NCBI GenBank assembly: GCA_934119935.1
Contig: CAKOSX010000010.1
Coordinates: 1 to 28,063 of the forward strand
Source: an uncultured Clostridia bacterium
GTDB lineage: Bacteria > Bacillota > Clostridia > TANB77 > CAG-508
Direction: 5' to 3'
Length of the DNA stretch: 28,063 bases
The translations under genes were made by a program, and so were the position numbers. A model generated the notes under the pieces. It was given only the letters and a program-made list of their open reading frames with translations, had not been told where the DNA came from and ran no database searches. Positions 15,730 through 23,366 of this stretch are shown piece by piece. The stretch's first letter is position 1; every line of letters starts with the position of its first letter.

Positions 15730-15758
15730 ATATTATCATTTTATTAAAAATTTGTAAA
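15730..15758 (-). promoter_or_regulatory. Promoter of the 27-residue peptide gene
   Basis: TTTACA (15753-15758) and TAATAT (15730-15735) on the minus strand, spacer exactly 17 bp, 29 bp upstream of the ATG. Confidence 0.65.
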
Positions 15759-15825
15759 GACTTTTTTGTATAATTCTGTCATTTTTTCCAATTTATGTTA
15801 TATTGTTTCCTAAGGAGGATTCAAT

Positions 15826-15849
15826 ATGCAAAAATGTCTTTTTACTTAG
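15826..15849 (+). CDS. Seven-residue mini-ORF MQKCLFT with consensus ribosome site (doubtful)
   Basis: On the plus strand AAGGAGGAT (15812-15820) sits 5 bp before an ATG opening seven codons and a TAG. A CTGTCA/TATATT pair with 17-bp spacing (15776-15804) could be its promoter, but would leave almost no leader. The start resembles that of the 27-residue peptide (MQ, basic residue, LF). It may be a degraded peptide gene or chance. Confidence 0.25.
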   Translation: MQKCLFT

Positions 15850-15870
15850 TAATTATAAAGGTCTTTTATT

Positions 15871-16689
15871 CTAATTTATAGCCACACCGTTTACATATAG
15901 TTTATATCCATTGAAGTCTATGTTGCTATATGTTGCGTCTGCGTCTTCTAATGAAGTTACATATGAGTCACCTGTTAGCTTTATTTTTGATGTACCATCT
16001 AATTTTAAAGTTATACTTTTTGCTTCGTTTGCACCGTTGATTGTTCCTTCATAGTATGAACTTTCAGCCATTTCCATATCTAATGTTGATATTGAATCTA
16101 TTACGATGTTTCCTTCTGCTTTTTGGTTTGTCATTTTTAGTGTTACGTTTCCACCGTTTGATCCGCTCTTTCCCCATGAATCTTTTTGTGCTCTTAGGAA
16201 GTTTCCTGTGCTGTCGTTGTTTACTATTGTGTTGTTTTCTAGATTTATTGTTGCAGTTGTGTTTGTAATGTAGAATGTATCTCCATTGTTTGTTGTAATA
16301 TTGCTATTTTTTGCAGTGAATGTTGCTGTTCCGTTTGAAGCGTCTCCACTCATTGATTGATATAAGAATATGTTTTTGTAGGTTGTTGATTGTCCATTTA
16401 GTTTTGTGTTGCTGTCTGTTAAGTCACAGTTTTCTATTGTTACAGTGTTAGCACCTTCTATTACTATTCCTTCTGATACCTTAGCAACTAAGGTTGCATC
16501 TTTTACAGTGATGCCCGCTGTTGAATATATTGATGGAGAACCTTGCTCTGGTGGAGTTTCCATGTTTTTTGCTATATTGTTAGAATTTGTACTCACACTA
16601 TCTTTGGCGAGTTTTATTGTAAATCCACTCGTAATTCCTAATATAATTATAAGTGTGATTATAATTATATTTTTTGTTTTCCTTTTCAT
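15871..16689 (-). CDS. Membrane-anchored or secreted beta-helix-like protein
   Basis: The 272-residue protein starts with a basic MKRKTK and a hydrophobic stretch (about 8-28), a signal peptide or N-terminal anchor. The rest is rich in Asn, Thr and Ser, with short strands spaced as in right-handed parallel beta-helices (VTIENCDLTDSNTKL, ATFTAKNSNITTNNGD, ATINLENNTIVNND), and no catalytic motif. It is probably an extracellular adhesin- or pectate-lyase-like surface protein. GGAGG precedes the ATG. Its relation to the neighbouring peptide locus is unknown; the stop lies 112 bp from the peptide promoter. Confidence 0.75.
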   Translation of the reverse strand: MKRKTKNIIIITLIIILGITSGFTIKLAKDSVSTNSNNIAKNMETPPEQGSPSIYSTAGITVKDATLVAKVSEGIVIEGANTVTIENCDLTDSNTKLNGQSTTYKNIFLYQSMSGDASNGTATFTAKNSNITTNNGDTFYITNTTATINLENNTIVNNDSTGNFLRAQKDSWGKSGSNGGNVTLKMTNQKAEGNIVIDSISTLDMEMAESSYYEGTINGANEAKSITLKLDGTSKIKLTGDSYVTSLEDADATYSNIDFNGYKLYVNGVAIN

Positions 16690-16849
16690 TTTCTTTTCCT
16701 CCTAAAGATATAATAATTCTCAACACATTTTGTAACTAAAATATTTTTTTGTCTCGAATGTTTCAGAAAGTTTTCCTTTCATCTTGGTGTTATTTTAGTT
16801 TTGAAAAATTAAATGAATATTAAATTTTTATTTTTTGCTAAAAATTTTT

Positions 16850-16890
16850 TTAAAAAACAAGGCACCCACCGTTATTTCAACGGTGGGGCT
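16850..16890 (-). terminator. Terminator of the sigma-factor gene
   Basis: CCCACCGTT (16865-16873) and AACGGTGGG (16879-16887) pair across 5 bases. On the minus strand a run of T follows shortly after. It lies just after the stop at 16898. Confidence 0.8.
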
Positions 16891-16897
16891 TGGGAAT

Positions 16898-17926
16898 TTA
16901 TTTGTTTACTTTGTATTTACCTCGTCCAATGCGTGTTATTGCTCCATGCCTAACTTCATACCTCAGAAAGGCGAAAACATCAACATATCTAATGTTAGCA
17001 AATTTTTCTGTGACTTCTTTTACTCCAAAGACATCCTGTGACATCATGAATTCATATACTTTCGCATTCTTTTTATCTTCTTTATAAACATCTCTCCTTT
17101 TTGTTTTTTTCTGTTTATAAGGTTCTATCTTCGGAAGAATATCCGCAATTGTTATGTATGCTTCGTCTTCAGCATAAGTGCTTACAGTTATCGAACTTCC
17201 ACCGATGCTTACCATGTAATCTGGAATATTATCGGTATAGGTTCGTTGTTCTGTAAGAATTTGATATGCTAATTTGCATTTTGCTTCATCTTCCAACATG
17301 ATATTTAGGTAGTACTTCGTTGGAGTAACCCGAACTCTTATTGCTTTAGTATAGTCTGGGTTCTGGTCAATAAAATTTTTAACCTTACTAAAGGCACTTT
17401 TTATTACTCTTGAAATGCTTCCCTGTGAAAGACCAACTTTTTCTCCTATTTCGATTTGTTTCATTCCTCCTAGTCTATAGAAAAATACTCGTTTTTCTTT
17501 TAGTTTTAGCGAGCTCATGTTTAGTAAGAGTTCCAAAGTTCTTTCTAATGAGTCTCTTTCTTCTATTCCTTTCGTAATGTCTGTCGGATCTACCAGTACT
17601 ATGTCTTTAAGTGATATACTTTCGTCTCCTTCTTCTTTGCCTGTTACTATACTTTCCAAAGAGATTTCTTTTGACTGATTTTTAGTTTTTCGCTTTGCCA
17701 TGTAAATCTCATTTTCTATACATTTTTTAGCATAAGTTCCAAACGTATTGTCTGCCGATGCATCATATGTTGCTGTTGCTTTTATCAATCCAATGTTTCC
17801 TACTGACAACAGGTCTTCATATTCAGTATTTTTACAAGGTAACCTCCTTAAAAGGTACGGAACAATTTTCAAGTTTTTTTCTACAAATCTTCTTTGTTTA
17901 TCATTTAACACATAAGTTTTTGACAT
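16898..17926 (-). CDS. Sigma-70 family factor with a novel C-terminal extension
   Basis: The first half is a sigma factor of the sporulation (SigF/G/B) type. Region 2 is at about 12-80 (DLLSVGNIGLIKATATYD, then FGTYAKKCIENEI) and region 4 at about 125-185 (LGGMKQIEIGEKVGLSQGSI). No region 3 is obvious. Residues about 190-342 are not found in ordinary sigma factors: an alpha/beta segment (to about 270), then a likely winged helix (about 285-342, ending GAITRIGRGKYKVNK). It may recognise a particular promoter or bind a partner. The ribosome site is weak (AAAGGAT). No anti-sigma gene is adjacent. The stop is followed by a strong terminator. Confidence 0.8.
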   Translation of the reverse strand: MSKTYVLNDKQRRFVEKNLKIVPYLLRRLPCKNTEYEDLLSVGNIGLIKATATYDASADNTFGTYAKKCIENEIYMAKRKTKNQSKEISLESIVTGKEEGDESISLKDIVLVDPTDITKGIEERDSLERTLELLLNMSSLKLKEKRVFFYRLGGMKQIEIGEKVGLSQGSISRVIKSAFSKVKNFIDQNPDYTKAIRVRVTPTKYYLNIMLEDEAKCKLAYQILTEQRTYTDNIPDYMVSIGGSSITVSTYAEDEAYITIADILPKIEPYKQKKTKRRDVYKEDKKNAKVYEFMMSQDVFGVKEVTEKFANIRYVDVFAFLRYEVRHGAITRIGRGKYKVNK

Positions 17927-18011
17927 TTATAGATATCCTTTCTTTTACAACTACTTATTGAACGTCTAAATAAACAATATTCTCCCTTCGTATGATCAAA
18001 TCGTTGGATTT

Positions 18012-18030
18012 GTGCTATCTATTTTAGCAC
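18012..18030. repeat. 19-bp inverted repeat overlapping the sigma-gene promoter
   Basis: GTGCTA (18012-18017) and TAGCAC (18025-18030), 7 bp apart. The -10 box of the next feature lies inside. A related GTGCTAAAATA sequence occurs at the end of the histidine kinase gene (minus strand), so this could be an operator. Confidence 0.5.
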
Positions 18031-18049
18031 TATTTTATGTAAAATGCAA
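18021..18049 (-). promoter_or_regulatory. Promoter of the sigma-factor gene
   Basis: TTGCAT (18044-18049) and TAAAAT (18021-18026) on the minus strand, spacer 17 bp, leaving an untranslated leader of about 90 bases before the ATG at 17926. Confidence 0.55.
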
Positions 18050-18050
18050 C

Positions 18051-18078
18051 AAAGTGATGCTTATTTTAGCACCACTTT
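18051..18078 (-). terminator. Hairpin at the end of the histidine kinase gene
   Basis: AAAGTGGTGCT pairs with AGCATCACTTT (one G-U) on the minus strand across AAAATA. It contains the stop codon. The U-tract is poor, so terminator function is uncertain. Confidence 0.45.
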
Positions 18079-19242
18079 AAATGTTGTTATTCCTTTTTCC
18101 GATTCTACAGATATCTTTCCATTATGGTTTTCTACTATGTTCTTTGCTATTGCTAGTCCTAAGCCATATCTGTTTGTGTCTCTGTTTCTAGATTCATCCG
18201 CTCTATAGAATCTCTCAAATATTTTTTCTTGTATTTTCTTTGGAATTTCTTTTCCTTTATTTGATACTGTCAATAACACATCATTTTTTTGCTTTTTTAG
18301 TACTATATTTATCTCTCCATTTGCTTCACTATGTTTTATTGCATTATCTATAAGTATGGCAACAAGTTGTTTCATTTGACTATTGTTACATTTTATATTT
18401 ATGTCTTTTTGTATGTCGTACTCTAGTACTATTTTATTCTCATACATCAAGCTTTCAAATGTTAATACAGACATTTCGACTATTTTTGATAAATTTTCTT
18501 CTTGGTGTTCTTCATTTTCTTTTCCTTCTTCCAATTTTGCTAAGTCTAATAAGTTTGTTACAAGCTCATTCATTCTGTCGGTTTCACTCTTTATGTTGTT
18601 TAACCATTTTTTCTCATCCAGTTCTTTTTCGAGTGCTTCAGCATTTGCCATTATAATTGCAATTGGAGTTTTTAGTTCATGTGATGCATCTGCTACAAAT
18701 TGTTTTTGCTTTCTAAATGACTCTATTACCGGTTTTATTATCCATCTAGTTATCTCTACAGATACAATAATTATTATAATTTCTATTAGTACAAAGATTA
18801 AGATTGATGTTTTAAGCAATGACTCTAGTTTTTGCTTTGCAGATGTGTTGTCTAATATCGTAAGTGTATTTGGTCCTTGAAAAGCGTATGAATATTGTTC
18901 TATATATATGTTTCCAATCTTGCTTCCTTGTTTAGTTTCGGCATTTTGTAGAATATTTTCTGCAATCTGAGTTATTTTTTCATCCGAAACATTGTTATCT
19001 GTGTAATTTAGCACTTCTGTTACTTGGTTATTCGAATTATATTTTACAGTATATACTACAGCATCCATAAAGACTGGCATTCCAGGTGCTTTTTTATCAT
19101 TTTCCATCCTGCTCAATTTATTTTCTATTTCTATTTTCTCATGATTATAATCTTGAAAGTTGAATATACACAATATACTCACAAGAAATATTGTTAACAT
19201 GGAAAATACCACCCAAAATATTTTTTTCTTTAATTTTTCCAT
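18061..19242 (-). CDS. Sensor histidine kinase
   Basis: The 393-residue membrane kinase has two transmembrane segments (about 8-28 and 146-165) around a 120-residue extracellular sensor with no known signature. A HisKA dimerisation helix follows (ADASHELKTPIAIIMANAEAL; phospho-acceptor His188), then an ATP-binding domain with N, G1 and G2 boxes (LVAILIDNAIKHS, RYGLGLAIAKNIVENH). No HAMP is evident. GAGGTGAG is the ribosome site. It follows the response regulator by 31 bp and is last in an operon with a large AAA protein. Confidence 0.93.
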   Translation of the reverse strand: MEKLKKKIFWVVFSMLTIFLVSILCIFNFQDYNHEKIEIENKLSRMENDKKAPGMPVFMDAVVYTVKYNSNNQVTEVLNYTDNNVSDEKITQIAENILQNAETKQGSKIGNIYIEQYSYAFQGPNTLTILDNTSAKQKLESLLKTSILIFVLIEIIIIIVSVEITRWIIKPVIESFRKQKQFVADASHELKTPIAIIMANAEALEKELDEKKWLNNIKSETDRMNELVTNLLDLAKLEEGKENEEHQEENLSKIVEMSVLTFESLMYENKIVLEYDIQKDINIKCNNSQMKQLVAILIDNAIKHSEANGEINIVLKKQKNDVLLTVSNKGKEIPKKIQEKIFERFYRADESRNRDTNRYGLGLAIAKNIVENHNGKISVESEKGITTFKVVLK

Positions 19243-19273
19243 TTACTCACCTCTAAGTTGTGATTTAACTGTT

Positions 19274-19957
19274 CTAATTTTCTGTTTCTAATTTATACCC
19301 TAAACCTCTTACTGCTTTTATTTGTACATTTGAGCCTATTATTTTTATTTTTTTCCTCACAAAAGATAAATATGCCTCGAGATTATTCGATTCTGCTTCA
19401 CTATCTAGTCCCCAAATTTTTTCGTATATTTGCTCTTTTGGTATTACTTGATTTGCATTTTTCATTAAATATTCTAATAGCATAAATTCTTTGCATATTA
19501 CTTCTATGGACTCGTTTGTTGTTAGACAGGTTAGTGTTGTGTTTTTTATATTTAATCTTAAATCTCCAGTTTCTATATAATCTTTCTGAATTTGTACATT
19601 ATCTATTCTCAGCTGTGCATTTACTCTAGCAACAAGTTCATCTATATGGAACGGCTTTGTTACATAGTCGTTGGCTCCGTTATTAAATCCTGTAAGTTTG
19701 TCTTCTAACATAGATTTTGCGGTTAGCATTATTACCTTTGATTCTATTTTTTCTTTTCTTATTTCTGCTAGAATCTTAAATCCATCAACCTTTGGTAACA
19801 TCACATCTAAAATTATCAAATCGTATATGTTTGTTAAGGCATTGTCTAAACCTTCTTCTCCATCAGCATATACATCCACTATATAATTTTCTTTTCTTAG
19901 CCTACTTGCAATTACATCTGCAAGTTTGAATTCATCTTCTACAATTAAAATTCTCAT
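19274..19957 (-). CDS. OmpR/PhoB family response regulator
   Basis: The 227-residue regulator has a receiver domain with acidic pocket (VEDEF near the N-terminus), phospho-acceptor Asp51 (LIILDVMLP), the conserved Lys near 101 (YVTKPFH) and a C-terminal winged helix typical of OmpR (NLEAYLSFVRKKIKIIGS, then VRGLGYKLE). It pairs with the following kinase gene and starts 18 bp after the AAA gene. Confidence 0.95.
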   Translation of the reverse strand: MRILIVEDEFKLADVIASRLRKENYIVDVYADGEEGLDNALTNIYDLIILDVMLPKVDGFKILAEIRKEKIESKVIMLTAKSMLEDKLTGFNNGANDYVTKPFHIDELVARVNAQLRIDNVQIQKDYIETGDLRLNIKNTTLTCLTTNESIEVICKEFMLLEYLMKNANQVIPKEQIYEKIWGLDSEAESNNLEAYLSFVRKKIKIIGSNVQIKAVRGLGYKLETEN

Positions 19958-19975
19958 ATTCTCACCATTTATTTT

Positions 19976-22411
19976 TTAGAATCCAATTTTTCTCCTATTA
20001 TTTTCTGTTAATAATTTTTCTCTGCTTATGTCCTCTTCTGTAATCAAGTACAATTTTTCTTCATTATCGCATTGAGCCATATTTTTAGAATGCTCTATTA
20101 ATATTTTTTGGAATATATTGTTTATGTATCTTGCGTTTCCAAAGTCCTCTTGTTTCGATGCCTCAGATATAACCTCTTTTAGTTTTTCTATAGCATCATC
20201 ATCTATTTTTAGATTATTTTTTTCCAATAGGTTTAGATAAATTTGCATCAATTCATCTAATGTATAGTCTGGGAATTTTATTTTGTAACCAATTCGAGAT
20301 ATTAGCCCTGGATTTGATTTTAAGAAGTTTTCCATTTTATTATCATACCCAGCAAAGATTATGATTAGCTTGTTTTTGTAATCTTCCATTAACTTTAGAA
20401 GTGTTGCAACACATTCGTTTCCATATTTGTTCCCAGCATCTTCTCCATCTGTTATTGCATAAGCTTCATCTATAAATAGCACTCCTCCAACGGCGGATTT
20501 TACTACATTATATGTTTTGCCTGATGTTTGACCTAAATATTCGCCTACCAAATCTTTTGCAGTAACTTCGGTAAGTTTGTTTTGGGCAATATATCCTAAA
20601 TTATAGAATATGTCTTTTATAAGTCTTGCCACAGTTGTCTTTCCAGTTCCTGGGTTACCCGAAAATACCATATGCATATTAAAGTTTGCTACATCTATAT
20701 TCGTTTTTTGATTGAATTTTAATAATGCGACTAAATCGTTTATCTGATTTTTTATGTCTGATAAACCTACTAATTCATTGATATCCTTCATAATGTTTGG
20801 CAAGTCACGTGTATTATAAATTTCTGGTATTGCACTACTTGATAGCATCTGCTTTGTTCTTTCTTTAAATTGACTGTTCATGTTTAATATTATTTGATCA
20901 CATAACTGATTTACATACTCCGTATTTTTTAAGTTGCTCTGAATGTAGGTTGCCTTCACGTATTTCTGTATTTTATCTTTTACTTCATCAGGCACATATA
21001 CACTGTTCTCTAATTTTCTTATTACAAGTTCGTTTATCTTTGCCGTGTCTAAATTATCAATTTCTAATTCCAAATTGATCAATTTTTGAGATAGCTTATA
21101 ATGATTTTTTAAGATCTGATCAAGTGACTCTCTTTCACCATAAATTATAGTGCATACATTTTTATTGTTCTGTTCCATTTCATCTGTTAATATGTTTAAT
21201 ATTAGGTTTTGTTGCATATAATCTGTGTACAGCAAGTTCTCAAAATTGTTCAATATAAGAATTCCGTTTTTTGGCTTATCATTATCTTGATATAACTTCT
21301 TTATTTGGAATTTATCTAATATTGTGTCATTCATGTATGAACTGTAATATCTCATATCATCTGAAAGATACCCAAAAAACCACATAAATTCTCCAAGTAT
21401 TCTTCCTATTTTTTCTACACCCTCTTTATCACTTGAGTATATTAATATGTTTATAGGAACAAATGGTGTAGTCGATTCATATCTGAAATTTAATATGTAA
21501 TTCAATATTTTATACAGCTTGTCTTTTGTTTTTTGAGTATATGGTAATTCTTCAACTTTTTTAAAGTATTTATAAACAAAATATCTTACTCTTATTCTTA
21601 TACCTTTTTCTGTTCTCTCTGGAGAAAGTATTTCTCTTAACTTTGCTATTATGTTTATTTCCTTTTCTTCTATTAAATATTTGTAATATGCAGCAATTTT
21701 ATATATTTTTATTACAGGATCTTTTTCTTCTAATATTTGGCTCATATCTTTTAGGCTTATAGTGAATTTTTGAATGTTCTTTTTTTCTCTATAATAATCG
21801 ATTAAAATATTTATGTAATATCCGTTATCGCCTTTTTTAGTTAAATCTAAATATTCGAATTCTGCACTATTATTTTCAGCATCATAGTTTACCATTTTAA
21901 CTATGTCTGCCTCTAATATTACTTGAACATACATTAGGTCTACTATGTCTATATTTGCAAAGAAATCACTGTTTGGCATTTCTGTAAATTCCGGTTCTTT
22001 TCTCTCTAGTATAAAGTCGATTACATCTTCCCCTGAAATTTGTGTTTTATTTTCTTTATTATATTTCCTGATTTCTGTTACTAATATTGCAATATTCTTT
22101 TTTACACACGTTTTACATTTGCAGAATTCGCAAACACCTCTTTTTGTTGCATAATCCATAGCCTCAGTTGTAGATACAGCTCCAAAATCCACCCTATTTC
22201 TATATGATAATATATAGTCTAAATAGTTATAGTATTCATTAAAGCATGTTTTTACATATGATATTTTTTCTTGTCCATCTTTGTTGGCACCTACACTTAG
22301 TAGGTTTAATTTTATATACATTCTTATGATTTCTAACTCTTCTTTTGGAGTTTCCTTTAGCATTTTTAATGCTTCATTATTTTCTAAAAACTTTTCAATT
22401 TCTTGTTCCAT
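19976..22411 (-). CDS. Large AAA ATPase of the SpoVK/CbbX type with a cysteine-rich N-terminal region
   Basis: The 811-residue protein has one intact AAA module of the CbxX/CfqX/SpoVK family near the C-terminus: Walker A GNPGTGKT (about 585-592), Walker B VLFIDEA (about 644-650) and the family's pore/sensor stretch (GYDNKMENFLKSNPGLISRI). A second, earlier AAA-like region (about 320-455) has lost its P-loop but keeps ILILNNFENLL in the Walker B position. The first 200 residues are unknown, with a C-x2-C-x-C-x2-C cluster (Cys94, 97, 99, 102) that could bind zinc. I start at 22411, since GGAGAG at 22416-22421 is well spaced to that ATG; a longer frame reaches 22441, without a site. The protein is probably a hexameric remodelling ATPase of unknown client. 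Confidence 0.85.
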   Translation of the reverse strand: MEQEIEKFLENNEALKMLKETPKEELEIIRMYIKLNLLSVGANKDGQEKISYVKTCFNEYYNYLDYILSYRNRVDFGAVSTTEAMDYATKRGVCEFCKCKTCVKKNIAILVTEIRKYNKENKTQISGEDVIDFILERKEPEFTEMPNSDFFANIDIVDLMYVQVILEADIVKMVNYDAENNSAEFEYLDLTKKGDNGYYINILIDYYREKKNIQKFTISLKDMSQILEEKDPVIKIYKIAAYYKYLIEEKEINIIAKLREILSPERTEKGIRIRVRYFVYKYFKKVEELPYTQKTKDKLYKILNYILNFRYESTTPFVPINILIYSSDKEGVEKIGRILGEFMWFFGYLSDDMRYYSSYMNDTILDKFQIKKLYQDNDKPKNGILILNNFENLLYTDYMQQNLILNILTDEMEQNNKNVCTIIYGERESLDQILKNHYKLSQKLINLELEIDNLDTAKINELVIRKLENSVYVPDEVKDKIQKYVKATYIQSNLKNTEYVNQLCDQIILNMNSQFKERTKQMLSSSAIPEIYNTRDLPNIMKDINELVGLSDIKNQINDLVALLKFNQKTNIDVANFNMHMVFSGNPGTGKTTVARLIKDIFYNLGYIAQNKLTEVTAKDLVGEYLGQTSGKTYNVVKSAVGGVLFIDEAYAITDGEDAGNKYGNECVATLLKLMEDYKNKLIIIFAGYDNKMENFLKSNPGLISRIGYKIKFPDYTLDELMQIYLNLLEKNNLKIDDDAIEKLKEVISEASKQEDFGNARYINNIFQKILIEHSKNMAQCDNEEKLYLITEEDISREKLLTENNRRKIGF

Positions 22412-22431
22412 ATATTCTCTCCTTCTTTTCC

Positions 22432-22460
22432 ATAATACCATATACTACATTTTATTTCAA
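22432..22460 (-). promoter_or_regulatory. Promoter of the AAA-regulator-kinase operon
   Basis: TTGAAA (22455-22460) and TATTAT (22432-22437), spacer 17 bp, on the minus strand, about 20 bp before the ATG. Confidence 0.6.
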
Positions 22461-22477
22461 TTTATTTATAATAAAAC

Positions 22478-22509
22478 GGAAAGAAGAGGGATTTCTCCCT
22501 CTCCTTTCC
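22478..22509 (-). terminator. Terminator downstream of the 92-residue gene
   Basis: GGAAAGGAGAGGGA pairs with TCCCTCTTCTTTCC (one G-U, loop GAAA) on the minus strand, followed by GTTTTATT. Confidence 0.8.
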
Positions 22510-22510
22510 T

Positions 22511-22524
22511 GTGTTAGCACTCAA
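22511..22524. repeat. Inverted repeat, left copy, flanking the 92-residue gene
   Basis: GTGTTAGCAC n CAA. The same 13 of 14 bases occur inverted at 22849-22862. Confidence 0.6.
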
Positions 22525-22799
22525 CTTTTCGCATTAGCCCTCGCCTTTGCGAATCTGTTTGCCTCCTCCTCTTGGTCTCTCTCAACCACGCAGAGCACTC
22601 GTCCATTATTATGAAGCGCCGTAAACACCTCGCCCACTTCAATGTTTCCAAATTTGTGGAACTTATCCATGAGCACGTAAACGTGTTCATATCTTGCCGG
22701 GGCAAGGCCGATGGATTTGCTTTCGCTTACCCACCGCATCTCCAGCTCGCAAAAAGCGAACTGATCTTCGATTTTTTCAATCCTAATAAAACTGAGCAT
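22521..22799 (-). CDS. Hypothetical 92-residue protein of foreign composition
   Basis: I do not recognise it. It is hydrophilic, with no membrane segment, and rich in Glu at the C-terminus (VERDQEEEANRFAKARANAK). GGAGG lies a few bases before the ATG at 22799, so it is a real gene. The striking property is base composition: close to half G+C, with many codons such as CTC, GTG, GCG and CGG, whereas neighbours are near 30%. It is flanked by an inverted repeat and lies next to another such gene, suggesting recent acquisition. Confidence 0.7.
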   Translation of the reverse strand: MLSFIRIEKIEDQFAFCELEMRWVSESKSIGLAPARYEHVYVLMDKFHKFGNIEVGEVFTALHNNGRVLCVVERDQEEEANRFAKARANAKS

Positions 22800-22848
22800 T
22801 TTTCCTCCTAAGATTTTACAATCTTACTCATGAGTGAATTTTCGTACT

Positions 22849-22862
22849 TTGTGTGCTAACAC
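22849..22862. repeat. Inverted repeat, right copy
   Basis: Inverted partner of 22511-22524 (core GTGCTAACAC). Confidence 0.6.
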
Positions 22863-22864
22863 GC

Positions 22865-22880
22865 CCTGCATTTCTGCAGG
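22865..22880. repeat. CCTGCA/TGCAGG hairpin
   Basis: A 6-bp stem with loop TTTC, followed on the plus strand by ATTTTTG. It is terminator-like on the plus strand, but no plus-strand gene precedes it. Two other short palindromes (ACTCATGAGT and TGGCAATTGCCA) lie nearby. Confidence 0.4.
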
Positions 22881-22930
22881 ATTTTTGCGTACATGGCAAT
22901 TGCCACATAACGTCACCACTTTTTGATACA

Positions 22931-23212
22931 TTACTCGTTCTGCCAAGCAATATATCTGTCAATCTGCTCGTGGCTCATCTTTCTAATCACTCCATCGAGT
23001 CCAAGAGTCTCGATACCATTAGTAATTTTCCAGAAGCCAGGAACCTTGTTATCGGCTGTACCCCATCCGGCTGGAATCCAAACCAGTTCCATTTTGGTGC
23101 TTTTGGCTTTAATGAGCCCAAATTCACCTTTGTAAACTAAGAAGTGTTCCGGTGCTACCGGTACTTCATTGGTTCTCAGCCAATTCTTTACTGCCTTTAT
23201 AACTTTCTGCAT
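22931..23212 (-). CDS. Hypothetical 93-residue protein of foreign composition
   Basis: I do not recognise it. It starts MQKVIKAVKNWLRTNEVPV, is rich in Trp, and ends MSHEQIDRYIAWQNE. No signal peptide is apparent. I start at 23212, since AGGAGAGGAGAA lies 6-7 bp before that ATG; the frame can be extended 21 bp upstream, across that site. Like its neighbour at 22521-22799, its G+C is far above the window, with codons such as CTG, GCC and ATC. It has its own good promoter. Confidence 0.7.
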   Translation of the reverse strand: MQKVIKAVKNWLRTNEVPVAPEHFLVYKGEFGLIKAKSTKMELVWIPAGWGTADNKVPGFWKITNGIETLGLDGVIRKMSHEQIDRYIAWQNE

Positions 23213-23274
23213 AACAAATTCTCCTCTCCTCAAATACTGTGAGGGACAAGTGGTTTTTGTGCGTACTCATTTTT

Positions 23275-23303
23275 ATTATACCATGATTTGGAAAAAATTG
23301 CAA
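23275..23303 (-). promoter_or_regulatory. Promoter of the 93-residue gene
   Basis: TTGCAA (23298-23303) and a perfect TATAAT (23275-23280), spacer 17 bp, minus strand. It begins directly after the HU terminator. Confidence 0.7.
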
Positions 23304-23335
23304 ATAAAAAATACATGGAATGTTCTCCATGTATT
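23304..23335 (-). terminator. Terminator of the HU gene
   Basis: AATACATGGA pairs with TCCATGTATT across 6 bases, followed on the minus strand by TTTTTATTT. Confidence 0.8.
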
Positions 23336-23366
23336 CATATGAATTCATATTTCTATATTAATTCAA

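Noticed and set aside
18383..18880. Open frame of 165 codons on the plus strand inside the histidine kinase gene
   Set aside because: It is antisense to conserved kinase motifs and has no ribosome site; AT-rich antisense frames are often open.
22511..22524. CIRCE-like half site (TTAGCACTC) near the 92-residue gene
   Set aside because: The second half (GAGTGCTAA) is not found at the required 9-bp spacing.
23166..23348. Open frame of 60 codons across the HU terminator and the promoter of the 93-residue gene
   Set aside because: It covers a terminator and a perfect -10 box and has no ribosome site; it is not a gene.
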